From: Chryseobacterium koreense CCUG 49689
GTDB taxonomy: Bacteria; Bacteroidota; Bacteroidia; Flavobacteriales; Weeksellaceae
Assembly: GCF_001045435.1 (NCBI RefSeq)
Contig: NZ_LFNG01000023.1
Location: 1-37,917, forward strand
Direction of reading: 5' to 3'
Length of the DNA stretch: 37,917 nt
In this document: positions 15,558-24,896 of the stretch, in pieces
Numbering within the stretch: the stretch's first letter is position 1
How the letters are laid out: every line of letters begins with the position of its first letter
Notes under the pieces: model-generated
What the model saw: the letters and a program-made list of their open reading frames with translations, nothing else
Told to the model about the DNA's origin: nothing
Databases searched by the model: none
Position numbers and translations under genes: made by a program

Positions 15558-15751
15558 AAATGCAGGTCTTTCCGCTGAAATCTTGAGGTATGGATCAATG
15601 GTCGGTTTCACGTCATTGCCAGATAGATCAAGGGTTTCTGGAAAGGGATCGGGATTACCGGCAAATATCTTCACCCAGTTTTATGCGGATTCTGAAAGTG
15701 CCGATCAGGTTACAGCATAAGTTAGATCGGATATTTTCTAAGACAAAAAAA

Positions 15752-15777
15752 AGAACAGCTTCAATTGAAGCTGTTCT
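15752..15777. terminator. Bidirectional terminator
   Basis: A perfect 26-base palindrome (AGAACAGCTTCAA and its complement) is flanked by an A-run on the left and CATTTT on the right. It lies between the convergent glutamate-synthase-like and T9SS-cargo genes and can terminate both. Confidence 0.85.
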
Positions 15778-15797
15778 CATTTTAAGGGGTCAGAATG

Positions 15798-18275
15798 TTA
15801 TTTCTTGATCACTTTATTGGTAAATACTTTACCGTTTACGGTTGCTTTCACCAAATAAACTCCAGGTGACAATCTGGACATGTCGATTTGTGAATTCAAA
15901 CCATTAGGATTTAGGGTCATTACTTTTTGTCCCACGATATTGATCACTTCCAGAGACTCCACTTTTCCTTTTGAAGCAATATTCAAAATTCCGGTTGTTG
16001 GATTTGGATAGAAGCTGAAATTACCAGCTGTGGTTTCATCTACTGCCATTACTGCACAGGTTACATTTGCTTGCCATCCGGCATAATTTAAGCTGCCGTC
16101 TGAACGGAATCTAATCGTCAGTTTACCGGAAGCGTCGGTAGAAGTAAATGAATCACCCACTGAAAGTAAGCTTGAAGGCACAGAAGGAGGGAATCCTGTT
16201 CTTCCACATTTCACTGCAGCAAGAACCGGAGAACTAATAGACGGACCGTCGTAGATGCTCATATAATCCCAGCAACCACCAACGGTTCCTGATCCTGTTG
16301 AGCTTTCGATTTCAACTTGAGTAAAGGTTATTTTCACTTTTTCACCCGGGTTTTGCGGTTGAATTACGGTGGTGATATCCTCACTGTTTGAATAGTTCCC
16401 GGTAGGACCTCCTGAATCTGTAAAATTATCTCCACAGGTCACCGGCGGAATAGGCGGCGGAAGTGGGATGCTGTTGGTAATGGTGAACATCGCAAGTTCG
16501 TTCGGCGTAGTGGCCCCTACCAATGTGGCTGCACCGGTGGTGAGGTTCACTTCATAAATGCCGCTGTCATCATTGGCTGAGTTAAGACATCCTGCCATAT
16601 ACAGTTTGTTGTTGTCTGTATTAAAGTCCGCATCCTGTGCATACATGATGTCAATTCCCAAAGGACCAATTTCGGTCGCTGCACCATTTGTCAAGTTCAC
16701 CGAATAAAGTTTGTCGGTGGTGATGTCTGCGCTATATGCCACTCCATTGTTATCAATTTCCAGCCAAATTGGAGTCTGCATGTTGGTCATTGTTCCCACT
16801 GCGGTGGCAACTCCGGTGGTGAGATTTACGGTGTAAAGTTTTCCGGTGGTACCGGTGGTGCTTGCCGCATACATGGTGTTGTTTGTGCGGTTCCATGAAA
16901 GTCCGGTCACCGTATCGGCGGTTGGTACATTTACCAAAGATCCCACGTTTTTCACCGAACCGTCTGCATATATTTTCACCAACATCTTGGTATCGTTATC
17001 TAATCCGTACAAATTGCCGTCTCCTGCTAAATCATCGGCATAAATCTTCTTGCCCAAAGGTGCAATACTGGTTATGGTATGGGGCGGAGTGAGCGGAATG
17101 GTTCCGAATTCTGCCGGTGCGGGATAGACTTTTAATACAAAGGCTTTATCTAATGGAGGTGGTTCCACGGCGTCAGCAATCGAGTACATGGTGAATTCCG
17201 CATTGAGTGCAGTGGTGTCTCCAACCAAAGTGGCTGCACCGGTGGTGGTGTTTACTTTGTAGATTCCTCCCACACCTGCGCCTACATATGCCGCCATATA
17301 CAGTTCATTGGTATCTCTGTTGAAATCTGCTTCCTGAGCAAAATTCAGGTTGACTCCCAGTGGTCCAACCAACGTTGCAGCGCCTGTTGTCAAATTAACT
17401 TTATACAATTCATCATTTGCGATATCCGCCAGAAAGGCATTTCCGGCGTTATCAATTTCCAGCCAAATTGGAAGTGCTCCGGTTGACAATCCGGTTATCG
17501 ATGCGGCAGCCGTTGCAAGTCCTGTGCTTAAGTCAACGGTATATAGGGAATTTGCAGCCATCAGATACATTTTGCCAGTTGCGGCATTCCAAGATAATCC
17601 CGTAGTGGTATCTGCGGTGGGAACAGCTGCTCCCAAGTTTCCGATCGTTACCACAGTTCCGGCCGGGGTAATTCTTACCAAAGTCCTCGCTGTGTTATCT
17701 ATTCCATATAGTTTTCCATCTCCGGCAATATCGTCACAATAAATGGTGTTGGTGATGGTCGAAATATTGGTGATGGCAAGTGGTGGTACAAGTGGAAGGG
17801 TACCAAATTGGTTGGTGGTACGGGCATTCTTTACAAATGATTTGTTAAAAAGTAATTCCGAAGTTCCATCCTTCTTCATATTCTGAAGTTCATAGATTCT
17901 CAGCAGCCGCAGTTCGTCATAAGTGAACTTGTCATCAGGAAACGGCAATACTGAAGGCGGCAAAGCATTGATCCGGTCCAGAATGTGCTGAACTTTACTT
18001 TTCGGAATCCTGTTTTTTAATTCCTGTTCGGTAATTCCATAAGGATTGGTCTTGTCCTCCTGTTGCTGAATTCGGTAGTTGGCAAGCAACGCGTACTCTT
18101 CTTTGGTAAGCTGGTCAAGTGGAATGGCTGCTGCCGGATTCTTCGCGCCAAGAGTCCGAAGCTTTTCCTGGATCGGCTTCACTTGAGCTTCCGTGATCCG
18201 GTTTTGCTGCGAATAAACCATCGCAGATAGAAGGAGCGCGGTGGCAACTCCTGCCTTGAGATAGAATTTTTTCAT
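15798..18275 (-). CDS. T9SS cargo with duplicated propeller-like domain and CUB domain
   Basis: An 825-residue secreted protein. After the signal peptide (MKKFYLKAGVATALLLSAMVYS) comes a Gln-rich helical stretch (about 25-150). Two homologous propeller-like units of about 220 residues follow: the first from FGTLPLVPPLAITNI, the second from FGTIPLTPPHTITSI. Both contain TGLSWN, PIWLEIDN and TTGAATLVG. A CUB-like domain follows (CGDNFTDSGGPTGNYSN, then GCWDYMSIYDG). The C-terminal 75 residues are a type A sorting domain: FSFYPNPTTGILNI, LSPGVYLVK, NKVIKK. The protein should cross the outer membrane by the type IX system and be attached or released at the surface. A substrate is not evident; the units resemble DUF4394/LVIVD-like propellers. 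Confidence 0.88.
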   Translation of the reverse strand: MKKFYLKAGVATALLLSAMVYSQQNRITEAQVKPIQEKLRTLGAKNPAAAIPLDQLTKEEYALLANYRIQQQEDKTNPYGITEQELKNRIPKSKVQHILDRINALPPSVLPFPDDKFTYDELRLLRIYELQNMKKDGTSELLFNKSFVKNARTTNQFGTLPLVPPLAITNISTITNTIYCDDIAGDGKLYGIDNTARTLVRITPAGTVVTIGNLGAAVPTADTTTGLSWNAATGKMYLMAANSLYTVDLSTGLATAAASITGLSTGALPIWLEIDNAGNAFLADIANDELYKVNLTTGAATLVGPLGVNLNFAQEADFNRDTNELYMAAYVGAGVGGIYKVNTTTGAATLVGDTTALNAEFTMYSIADAVEPPPLDKAFVLKVYPAPAEFGTIPLTPPHTITSIAPLGKKIYADDLAGDGNLYGLDNDTKMLVKIYADGSVKNVGSLVNVPTADTVTGLSWNRTNNTMYAASTTGTTGKLYTVNLTTGVATAVGTMTNMQTPIWLEIDNNGVAYSADITTDKLYSVNLTNGAATEIGPLGIDIMYAQDADFNTDNNKLYMAGCLNSANDDSGIYEVNLTTGAATLVGATTPNELAMFTITNSIPLPPPIPPVTCGDNFTDSGGPTGNYSNSEDITTVIQPQNPGEKVKITFTQVEIESSTGSGTVGGCWDYMSIYDGPSISSPVLAAVKCGRTGFPPSVPSSLLSVGDSFTSTDASGKLTIRFRSDGSLNYAGWQANVTCAVMAVDETTAGNFSFYPNPTTGILNIASKGKVESLEVINIVGQKVMTLNPNGLNSQIDMSRLSPGVYLVKATVNGKVFTNKVIKK

Positions 18276-18300
18276 AATTAATATAATTTTGTTGGTTTTC

Positions 18301-18308
18301 CAAAATTA
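18301..18308 (-). promoter_or_regulatory. -7 box TAATTTTG for the T9SS cargo gene
   Basis: On the minus strand it reads TAATTTTG, an exact TAnnTTTG match 26 bases before the start codon. A poly-T tract lies upstream; a -33 TTTG at standard spacing is not clear. Confidence 0.5.
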
Positions 18309-18464
18309 CAAAAAAAAATCAAAAAGAATATTTTATGTGTAAAAATTCACATTGAAAATTGTGGCTTTTCAGATGAAGCGATGTATTGGATGGGGAATTC
18401 GCAATATAAATATTTGAATAATTGCCGTTTTTAAAGTAATTTTATATCACCATAGCATGCTCTC

Positions 18465-19004
18465 ATGAAAATTGAACAGACTGTTTTAGATCAAATCCGT
18501 TCCAGACCCGTATTTAAGATTTCGGGCCCATTCAGTCGTGAAGAATATGCCCAAGGTCTGAGGGAATTTCTGGCCGAACACTCGGATGAGTTTTCAGGGA
18601 ATATCAATAGCGAAGTCGCCATAATCAAAGTAAAGACCGCGCATAACGATTATTGGAAACCCAATCTCGCATTGAGGACAGAATCGGATGGGATAGAAAA
18701 CAGCACTATTGTTCGTGGGGTTTTCGGACCGAGTTCCGCAGTGTGGACTTTCTTTATGTTCCTCTATTTTATGTTCGGGATTTTGTGGATGGTCTTTATC
18801 ACCATTTGGTATGTGGAAAAGCAAATTAAAAGCACTGACTTTCCCTGGGCGTTTTCGATGTCATTCCTGATGTTATTCGGGATTTTACTGACTTATCTCT
18901 TGTCCATATTTGGTCAGAGCAAAGCCAAATCAGAGATGAAGAAGTTGCGCCAATTTGCGGAGGATTCTATATTAAAGGTTAATGAAATTGCGGATCAACC
19001 TTAA
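18465..19004 (+). CDS. Membrane protein with two transmembrane helices
   Basis: A 179-residue protein with a cytosolic N-terminal domain (about 1-85; FKISGPFSREEYAQGLREFL), two hydrophobic helices (about 92-117, AVWTFFMFLYFMFGILWMVF; and about 128-150, FSMSFLMLFGILLTYLLSIF) and a short charged tail. I do not recognise a named family; similar proteins are annotated as hypothetical in flavobacteria. Its stop codon overlaps that of the convergent L,D-transpeptidase gene within a TTAA tetramer. Confidence 0.7.
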   Translation: MKIEQTVLDQIRSRPVFKISGPFSREEYAQGLREFLAEHSDEFSGNINSEVAIIKVKTAHNDYWKPNLALRTESDGIENSTIVRGVFGPSSAVWTFFMFLYFMFGILWMVFITIWYVEKQIKSTDFPWAFSMSFLMLFGILLTYLLSIFGQSKAKSEMKKLRQFAEDSILKVNEIADQP

Positions 19005-19966
19005 TATTGAACATTTGAAGGTTCGCCCAAGACTTGTTCTCTTTTGTTTTGGGCATCCAGGATTTTGCCAAGATGTGGTTCAATCACCCGGTCCAGTTCT
19101 TCCACCGAAATATCGTTGGAATGGGCATCATCAATTAATTTTTTCCAGGGTTTTCTTCCGCCCCATGCATAATCTCCAAAAACGATGACCGGCGTTCCGT
19201 TGGCTTTCACGGTTCCTCCGCCTTTATTCAGGATCCAGGTATCCACCCAATCGTAAAGATATTTTGCATCCGCCAGCAGCAACCTTAAACAGGAGTGGGA
19301 GGCAGGGAATCCCGGCAAATCGTATTGATGCCATCCGATGCCAAGCGAATTGTGAACATTCACATTATAAGGCAATTTCCAATCGCTGTCAACGGTGGAG
19401 ATGGCCAGTTCCTTCTTCCAGTTCGCAAACATAAGTCCACGGTGGGTTTGTGCGGATTCTTTGCCCATGCTCGTTGGACCCCATTTGATGAGGTTTCCGT
19501 TTTCATAGAGCGAGTAAGCCTGAATGGGATAAGAAAATATCACTATTTTTTTCACGGGTTTCAATTTTTCCAAATGAGCAGGAAAGGGGGTATAAGCCAT
19601 TAAGGTGGTATCCATTTTATCTGGAATTGCCAAAGTGTCTGCTCTCCACTTGTTTTTGAAATCCAAACGGTTTAACGCTAAAATCGTATAACGCTCTTCT
19701 TCAGAGAATTCCTTGTTGAATTTTGCCATCGCGGCATCCTTCTTTTTAGCGGGGAAAATGAATGGGGTGTAAGTGATCTTCGCCTTTTGAAGTGAATCCA
19801 AGCGGATCGAGTCGGTTTTGGCGCTCGCAATGGAATCCGCTTTTTTCTTTAACGCTAAATTGGCCATCGGAGGCTGTCCCTTTTCGCACTGAACGAATGA
19901 AAATAAAACAGAAAGGCAAATCCATAAAAAAATGAGCTTTTTCTTTTTGAAAATCAGGTGCAGCAT
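19001..19966 (-). CDS. L,D-transpeptidase (YkuD family) lipoprotein
   Basis: A 321-residue protein with a lipoprotein signal ending in FSFVQC (Cys27). A low-complexity linker follows (about 35-65, K/A/D/S-rich), then a helical region, then a YkuD domain. The domain shows IVIFSYPIQAYSLYENGNLI, GPTSMGKESAQTHRGLM and the active-site stretch IGWHQYDLPGFPASHSCLRL, with His213, His224 and nucleophile Cys226. Such enzymes form 3-3 crosslinks or attach proteins to peptidoglycan. The SHSCLR motif replaces the more usual SHGCxR, as in several Bacteroidota members. It probably acts in the periplasm from the inner face of the outer membrane. It is a single-gene unit. Confidence 0.88.
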   Translation of the reverse strand: MLHLIFKKKKLIFLWICLSVLFSFVQCEKGQPPMANLALKKKADSIASAKTDSIRLDSLQKAKITYTPFIFPAKKKDAAMAKFNKEFSEEERYTILALNRLDFKNKWRADTLAIPDKMDTTLMAYTPFPAHLEKLKPVKKIVIFSYPIQAYSLYENGNLIKWGPTSMGKESAQTHRGLMFANWKKELAISTVDSDWKLPYNVNVHNSLGIGWHQYDLPGFPASHSCLRLLLADAKYLYDWVDTWILNKGGGTVKANGTPVIVFGDYAWGGRKPWKKLIDDAHSNDISVEELDRVIEPHLGKILDAQNKREQVLGEPSNVQY

Positions 19967-20189
19967 AGTTTATTCTTTGGCTGAAAATTACAATAATAAT
20001 ACCATAAAGTAAAGCTGTCGGTTAATCTAAGCTAAAAAGTGTAAGGCGGAATTCCTTATTCAAAACTTTAATGCATTTTAGGGTTGGTGACTTTCAGAAA
20101 ATGGTGATCGTGATTTTACAGCGCAATTGGGTGCTGTTTTTTGATAAAGGAAGGCGGCAAAGTTGGTCGATTGAACTGTGGTTAAAAAC

Positions 20190-21596
20190 CTATTTTCTGT
20201 AGAGTTCCAAATATTTCTCCGCCGATTTCTCCCAAGAAAAATTGTAATCCATATTGGAATGCACCAGCGAATCCATCATTTTTTTGTCATGAAAAATATG
20301 CAATGCCCGATGAATCCCGTGAACAGCATCATTGGCAGTGGCGGCACCGAAATTAATTCCGCTTCCACCGGTTGAGATATCTTCCACCGTGTCTCTCAAT
20401 CCACCGGTGAATCGAACGACCGGCACTGTTCCATAACGCATCGCATACATTTGGTTCAGTCCGCATGGTTCTACCCGAGACGGCATCAGGAGGAAATCTG
20501 AAGAAGCATAGATTTTGTGGGAAAGAAACTCCTTGTAACCCAGATCCAGCACGAAATTGGAATAACTGTATTGCAGTTCCTTCAGTTCATGTTCTATCTG
20601 TTTATCACCAGAACCGAGCACCATGATGTTCAAGCCTCCATAAGTTTGCTGGATGCTTTGCCACACGATGTCGGGAAGCAAATCTGCTCCTTTTTCAATG
20701 GCAAACCTCCCGATGAAGCTGACCAAAGGCAAATCGGGATTCAGTCCATACGCTTTGCAGAGTTCATTTTTGTTGCGCCATTTTCCTTCGAGGGCGTTTT
20801 CCCGGCTATAATTAAAGTCCAGAAAAGCGTCCGTTTTTGGGTTCCAGACTTCGGTATCGATTCCGTTGATGATTCCGTAAGCTTTTGCATGTTCCTGCTG
20901 AACCAGGGTTTCCAACCCCCTTAAACTGTGGAAAAGTTCGTCCAGATAACCTTCGGAAACCGCATTGAAAGCATGGCAGCATTTCAACATTGCCGCCAAT
21001 GGATTGATCCAGCCATTCCAATCCAGCAAACCGGCTTTGTCGCCCCGGAACCAGGGAAAATAATCTGCCATTTCCCAATTCATCTGTCCCTGATATTCCC
21101 CATTATGAATAGTTCCGATGGTTTTCACCCCTTTTAGGAAATCAAACTCCGGACAATTTTCAATCATGAACGGAACCAATCCGGTGTGGTAATCATGGCA
21201 GTGAAGCACGTCTGGACGAATCTTCATCGCAGTGAGCCAATGAAGAACTGCATGCTGGAACGCGAGGAATTGCTGGCTTTCATCCCAATATCCATAGGGA
21301 TTGTTGCGGTCCAAAAGTCCTGCGATTTTCACCAGATACAGATCAAAACCGAGAACTTTCGACCTTTCCTTCATCACGGTGACTTCAAACATGTGGAAAC
21401 TCTGGTGAATCCAACCATTGAAAACCACCTCAAACTCGTTGTCGTGCACAAATGGTTTGTTGTACCACGGCATGATGACGCATGCTTCCACCCCTTCAAT
21501 TTTGTTGAGGTATTTCGGCAAAGCTCCCACCACATCGGCAAGTCCGCCCACTTTTGCAACCGGATAACATTCCAGGGATAAGTTGAAGATTTTCAT
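20190..21596 (-). CDS. glgA: Glycogen synthase
   Basis: A 468-residue GT5-family glycogen synthase. Key motifs are the N-terminal KVGGLADVVGALPKYL (Lys15, ADP-glucose binding), HCHDYHTGLVPFM, the hinge GIINGIDTEVWNP, IGRFAIEKGADLL, and the C-terminal MPSRVEPCGLNQMYAMRYGT, which carries the conserved Glu (376) and following signature. It extends alpha-1,4-glucan from an activated glucose donor in the cytoplasm. It lies 118 bases downstream of glgB in the same direction, so the two form a glycogen operon. No glgC is present within the window. Confidence 0.96.
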   Translation of the reverse strand: MKIFNLSLECYPVAKVGGLADVVGALPKYLNKIEGVEACVIMPWYNKPFVHDNEFEVVFNGWIHQSFHMFEVTVMKERSKVLGFDLYLVKIAGLLDRNNPYGYWDESQQFLAFQHAVLHWLTAMKIRPDVLHCHDYHTGLVPFMIENCPEFDFLKGVKTIGTIHNGEYQGQMNWEMADYFPWFRGDKAGLLDWNGWINPLAAMLKCCHAFNAVSEGYLDELFHSLRGLETLVQQEHAKAYGIINGIDTEVWNPKTDAFLDFNYSRENALEGKWRNKNELCKAYGLNPDLPLVSFIGRFAIEKGADLLPDIVWQSIQQTYGGLNIMVLGSGDKQIEHELKELQYSYSNFVLDLGYKEFLSHKIYASSDFLLMPSRVEPCGLNQMYAMRYGTVPVVRFTGGLRDTVEDISTGGSGINFGAATANDAVHGIHRALHIFHDKKMMDSLVHSNMDYNFSWEKSAEKYLELYRK

Positions 21597-21714
21597 GCTT
21601 TTGTTTAGGGGTTCGGGTTAACTATTTCAAATTGCCGGATATCTTTTTCATTTCTTATTAGGCTTCACCTGTGGTTTTTCTGATTCAGGATGTTTTCGGT
21701 TTTTCGGCAGCCTT

Positions 21715-23856
21715 CTATTGAGAAACCATTTTCTTCAGTCTGCCATCTACATTTTTCCAGCTCTCCAGCGTCAGTGGCGGAATATCTTCTATGGGTTTTG
21801 CCAATGCCTTGGAAACCTTCTGAATCCTTTTCGCCACCGTTTTTTTGGCGGCTACTTTTTTCGGAGTACCTTCTGCTTTTTCTGCAGCCCATTTATCCAC
21901 CGACTTCTGTTTTGCAGAAACGTTTTTGGATTTAGAAACCCGTTTGTGCGCCAGTTTCTTCTGTCTTAAGATTACCCCTGCCAATGGAGGAAGTTTCAAT
22001 ACAATCGCATTTGGTCGGTACATCCACTCGTCATCCTCTTCATCCACAATTTCGGCTTTCACTCCGCTTCCTGCATATTTTTCATCATCGGAATTCAGGA
22101 TAACTTCCCAGTTGGTGCCTTCATTGACCCCGATTTTGTAGTCGAAAACTCTTGGCGTCAAATTCAAAACCACCATCAGCACATCATCTTCATGTTTGCC
22201 TTTCCGCAAATAAATGTAGATGGAATTATTGCCGTCATTGGCTTCCACCCACTCCAATCCTTCGGGACTAAAGTTGTTTTCATAAAGTGCAGTTTCCGCA
22301 CTGTAAAGATGGTTCAGATCCCGAACAAAATCCTGGATTCCTTTGTGAACAGGATATTGCAAAAGGTGCCAATCCAGGCTTTGGCTGAAATTCCACTCGT
22401 TGGTTTGCGCGAATTCATTACCCATAAACAGCAGCTTTGCTCCGGGATGGGTGAACATATAGGTGTAAAGTGCTCTGAGATTGGCAAACTTCTGCCATTC
22501 GTCACCTGGCATTTTATAGATCAGACTGGATTTTCCGTGGACCACTTCATCGTGGGACAAAGGCATCATGTAGTTTTCGTTGTACACATACATCGAGCCG
22601 AAAGTGAGCTTGTTGTGGTGGAATTTTCGGTTGATGGGGTCTTCCTTGAAATAATTCAGGGTATCGTGCATCCAACCCATCATCCATTTCATTCCGAAAC
22701 CGATTCCCCCGTCGTGAACGGGTTTGGTGAGCATCGGGAAATCCGAACTTTCTTCGGCAATGGTCATGATGTCCGGAAATTCCTTATAAACCGCTTTATT
22801 GAATTCCTGCAGGAAATCTTTCGCTTCCAGATTCACATTTCCGCCAAAGATATTGGGTTCCCATTCTCCTTCGTTTCTGGAATAGTCCAGGTGAAGCATG
22901 GAAGTGACTGCATCTACCCGCAGTCCGTCTGCATGATATCTTTCGAGCCAAAACATGGCGTTGGAAATTAAAAATGATTTCACTTCCGGTCTTCCGTAAT
23001 TGAAGATGTAAGATTTCCAGTCGGGATGAAAACCTTTTTTCGGGTCTTCGTGTTCATACAGGGAAGTGCCGTCGAAGAAATGAAGGCCGTTCGCGTCGCC
23101 GGGAAAGTGGGAGGGAACCCAGTCTAAGATGACGCCAATTCCATTTTTGTGGAGTTCGTCAATCAAAAACATCAAATCCTGTGGTGAACCGAAACGGGAA
23201 GTCGCGGCAAAAAATCCGGTCACTTGGTAACCCCAGCTTGGGTCATACGGATATTCCATCACCGGCATGAACTCTACATGGGTGAAGCCCATTTCTTTGA
23301 GATAGGGAACGAGTCGCTCTGCAATTTCACGGTAGTTGAAAAACCGATCGGGATCGTCAGTTCCGCGCATCCAGGAACCGAGGTGCATTTCGTAAACCGA
23401 CATCGGCGCTTTCAGCGAATTCTTTTTCCAGCGTTCCGCCATCCATTTTTGGTCTCTCCATTCAAACCAGGTCGTGGAAACCAGCGATCCTGCCTGGATG
23501 TTTTGTTCCCAGCTCAGCGCGAAAGGGTCGCCTTTTTCCAGGAGTGTGCCATGATCGGTTCTGATGGCGTATTTGTAAACGGTGCCCCAACTTAAACCGG
23601 GAATGAATCCTTCCCAAATTCCGGAACCATCCCATCTCGGGTAAAGGTGGTGCATTTCCGAATGCCATTTGTTGAAATTCCCAATCACCGAAACCTGCTT
23701 TGCATTTGGTGCCCAAACTGCGAAATAGGCGCCATGCACGCCATCAACTTCAATGGTGTGCGAACCGAATTTGTCGTAAAGTTTGTAGTGTTTCCCTTCC
23801 CGAAAAAGGTAGATGTCTTGCTCAGTAAACAGCGAATGTGGACGAACGTTTTCCAT
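21715..23856 (-). CDS. glgB: 1,4-alpha-glucan branching enzyme with lysine-rich C-terminal tail
   Basis: A 713-residue GH13 branching enzyme. A CBM48 domain (about 30-125, GAYFAVWAPNAKQVSVIGNF) precedes the catalytic barrel, with VEFMPVMEYPYDPSWGYQ, GLRVDAVTSML (nucleophile Asp315), IMTIAEESS (acid/base Glu368) and LSHDEVVHGK (Asp436). The C-terminal beta domain ends with LPPLAGVIL (about 622-630), where most GlgB proteins stop. Here about 83 more residues follow: a lysine/alanine-rich segment (KKLAHKRVSKSKNVSAKQKS, PKKVAAKKTVAKR), then PPLTLESWKNVDGRLKKM. The enzyme adds alpha-1,6 branches to glycogen. glgA follows after 118 bases. The tail may bind polyanions or be a separate regulatory module; its role is unknown. 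Confidence 0.95.
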   Translation of the reverse strand: MENVRPHSLFTEQDIYLFREGKHYKLYDKFGSHTIEVDGVHGAYFAVWAPNAKQVSVIGNFNKWHSEMHHLYPRWDGSGIWEGFIPGLSWGTVYKYAIRTDHGTLLEKGDPFALSWEQNIQAGSLVSTTWFEWRDQKWMAERWKKNSLKAPMSVYEMHLGSWMRGTDDPDRFFNYREIAERLVPYLKEMGFTHVEFMPVMEYPYDPSWGYQVTGFFAATSRFGSPQDLMFLIDELHKNGIGVILDWVPSHFPGDANGLHFFDGTSLYEHEDPKKGFHPDWKSYIFNYGRPEVKSFLISNAMFWLERYHADGLRVDAVTSMLHLDYSRNEGEWEPNIFGGNVNLEAKDFLQEFNKAVYKEFPDIMTIAEESSDFPMLTKPVHDGGIGFGMKWMMGWMHDTLNYFKEDPINRKFHHNKLTFGSMYVYNENYMMPLSHDEVVHGKSSLIYKMPGDEWQKFANLRALYTYMFTHPGAKLLFMGNEFAQTNEWNFSQSLDWHLLQYPVHKGIQDFVRDLNHLYSAETALYENNFSPEGLEWVEANDGNNSIYIYLRKGKHEDDVLMVVLNLTPRVFDYKIGVNEGTNWEVILNSDDEKYAGSGVKAEIVDEEDDEWMYRPNAIVLKLPPLAGVILRQKKLAHKRVSKSKNVSAKQKSVDKWAAEKAEGTPKKVAAKKTVAKRIQKVSKALAKPIEDIPPLTLESWKNVDGRLKKMVSQ

Positions 23857-24298
23857 GGCGGCAGAATTTAGGGTGACTTAATGGAAAGGCAATCAATTTT
23901 TTAGTAGGTCAAATATATTTAAAATTAAGGGAATTTGGGTGGAATTTGGTGTGAAATATACATCAACAGCTAAAATCTGTTTTTGTGGTCTTGTGGATAT
24001 GGGGGCGGATTGAACCGTGTTTGAATCGCCAGATAAGAAATCGCAACAGGATGATGCGCTTTAAAACAATGCTGTAGCACCATTAACTAAATTAACCTGC
24101 TTCGGAATCCATAATAGAGGCCAATAAATCCAAAAATATCGCACTGCGCGCGAAGAACTTAAATCCTGACCAATCAGGGATTATTTTTAACTTAACTATT
24201 TAATAATCTTAATGTTAAAAATCAAACGGCAGTGTTTTTTCCAATTCAAATATTTGACGCAAGTATTGGTATTCATTTTAAAACAGAAAAACCTCGAA
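23857..24298. other. Intergenic stretch upstream of glgB
   Basis: I see no gene. It contains the glgB -7 box (23910-23917) and an imperfect hairpin at 24162-24182 (AATCCTGA with a bulge against TCAGGGATT, followed by ATTTTTAA) that resembles a plus-strand terminator although no gene precedes it. No tRNA-like or other RNA structure was recognised. Confidence 0.4.
23910..23917 (-). promoter_or_regulatory. -7 box TATATTTG for glgBA
   Basis: The minus strand reads TATATTTG, an exact TAnnTTTG match about 54 bases upstream of the glgB ATG. No -33 TTTG is evident at normal spacing. Confidence 0.5.
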
Positions 24299-24526
24299 AT
24301 GATTAGAAATTTCTTCCAAAAAATCACCAGAAAGGCAAAGAATTTGCTGCTAAAATACCAACTGGCGGATTCTTCAAAAACCGCCACACCAAAACAGCCG
24401 GATAAAAAACTGCTTCCCGGTCCCACTGCTTTCTTTAAACCCTTTTCGGGAAGACAAAACCACAATGAGCACCATGGTTTATTACGAGGCATTCTTGATC
24501 CTCTTTGTCGCTTTCATCATTTTTAG
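24299..24526 (+). CDS. Small basic protein, doubtful
   Basis: A 75-codon ORF from an ATG at 24299. The first 50 residues are basic and amphipathic (MIRNFFQKITRKAKNLLLKY, then KQPDKKLLPGPTAFFKP), followed by a His-rich end that overlaps the PLDc_N-like gene by 62 bases in another frame. The first half looks coding, but no family is recognised; it may be a small regulatory or membrane-associated peptide upstream of the next gene. Confidence 0.35.
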   Translation: MIRNFFQKITRKAKNLLLKYQLADSSKTATPKQPDKKLLPGPTAFFKPFSGRQNHNEHHGLLRGILDPLCRFHHF

Positions 24527-24644
24527 CAGCGTTGAAATCATAAAAAGTCCCTATAGCAGTTCGGGAAAACTTCTTGGGTTATTTATGGTTTTGCTGATGC
24601 CGTTTTTCGGTTCGGTACTTTTCCACTGGTACAGGAAAGGATGA
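24465..24644 (+). CDS. PLDc_N-like small membrane protein, 59 aa
   Basis: ATG at 24465 opens a 59-residue ORF with two transmembrane helices (about 8-20, FEALFILI-like hydrophobic run AFLILFVAFIIF; and about 35-54, LLGLFMVLLMPFFGSVLFHW), ending in YRKG. The second helix with PFFGSVLFHWY matches the N-terminal domain seen in phospholipase D/cardiolipin synthase proteins and in many stand-alone small proteins (PLDc_N). The function of the stand-alone form is not known. Confidence 0.7.
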   Translation: MSTMVYYEAFLILFVAFIIFSSVEIIKSPYSSSGKLLGLFMVLLMPFFGSVLFHWYRKG

Positions 24645-24896
24645 GATCATTCCCCAATACTAAGAAATCGATGATTTGCTTTTAGCCTGAGAAAGGGGTT
24701 TTGGAAGGTGTGATTTTTAATCAGGGTTAAAATGTTGTGGCCACACGAAAAGAATCGTCCGGCAGCAGGGGGCTTGTTTTTTTTAAGGATCGGGTTTTGT
24801 TTTTTTTTAATTCTGTGATGAGTATTTCAAAAAAAAATCTGAAATTTGGCGGTCTTGCGCAGAAATCCGTAATTGATACCAAAATAGTTTATGCAA

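Noticed and set aside
15590..15808. 72-codon plus-strand ORF after the glutamate-synthase-like gene
   Set aside because: It runs through the perfect palindrome terminator and shows no coding pattern.
22192..22971. 259-codon plus-strand ORF inside glgB
   Set aside because: It is antisense to the conserved catalytic barrel of GlgB with all catalytic residues; a mirror ORF.
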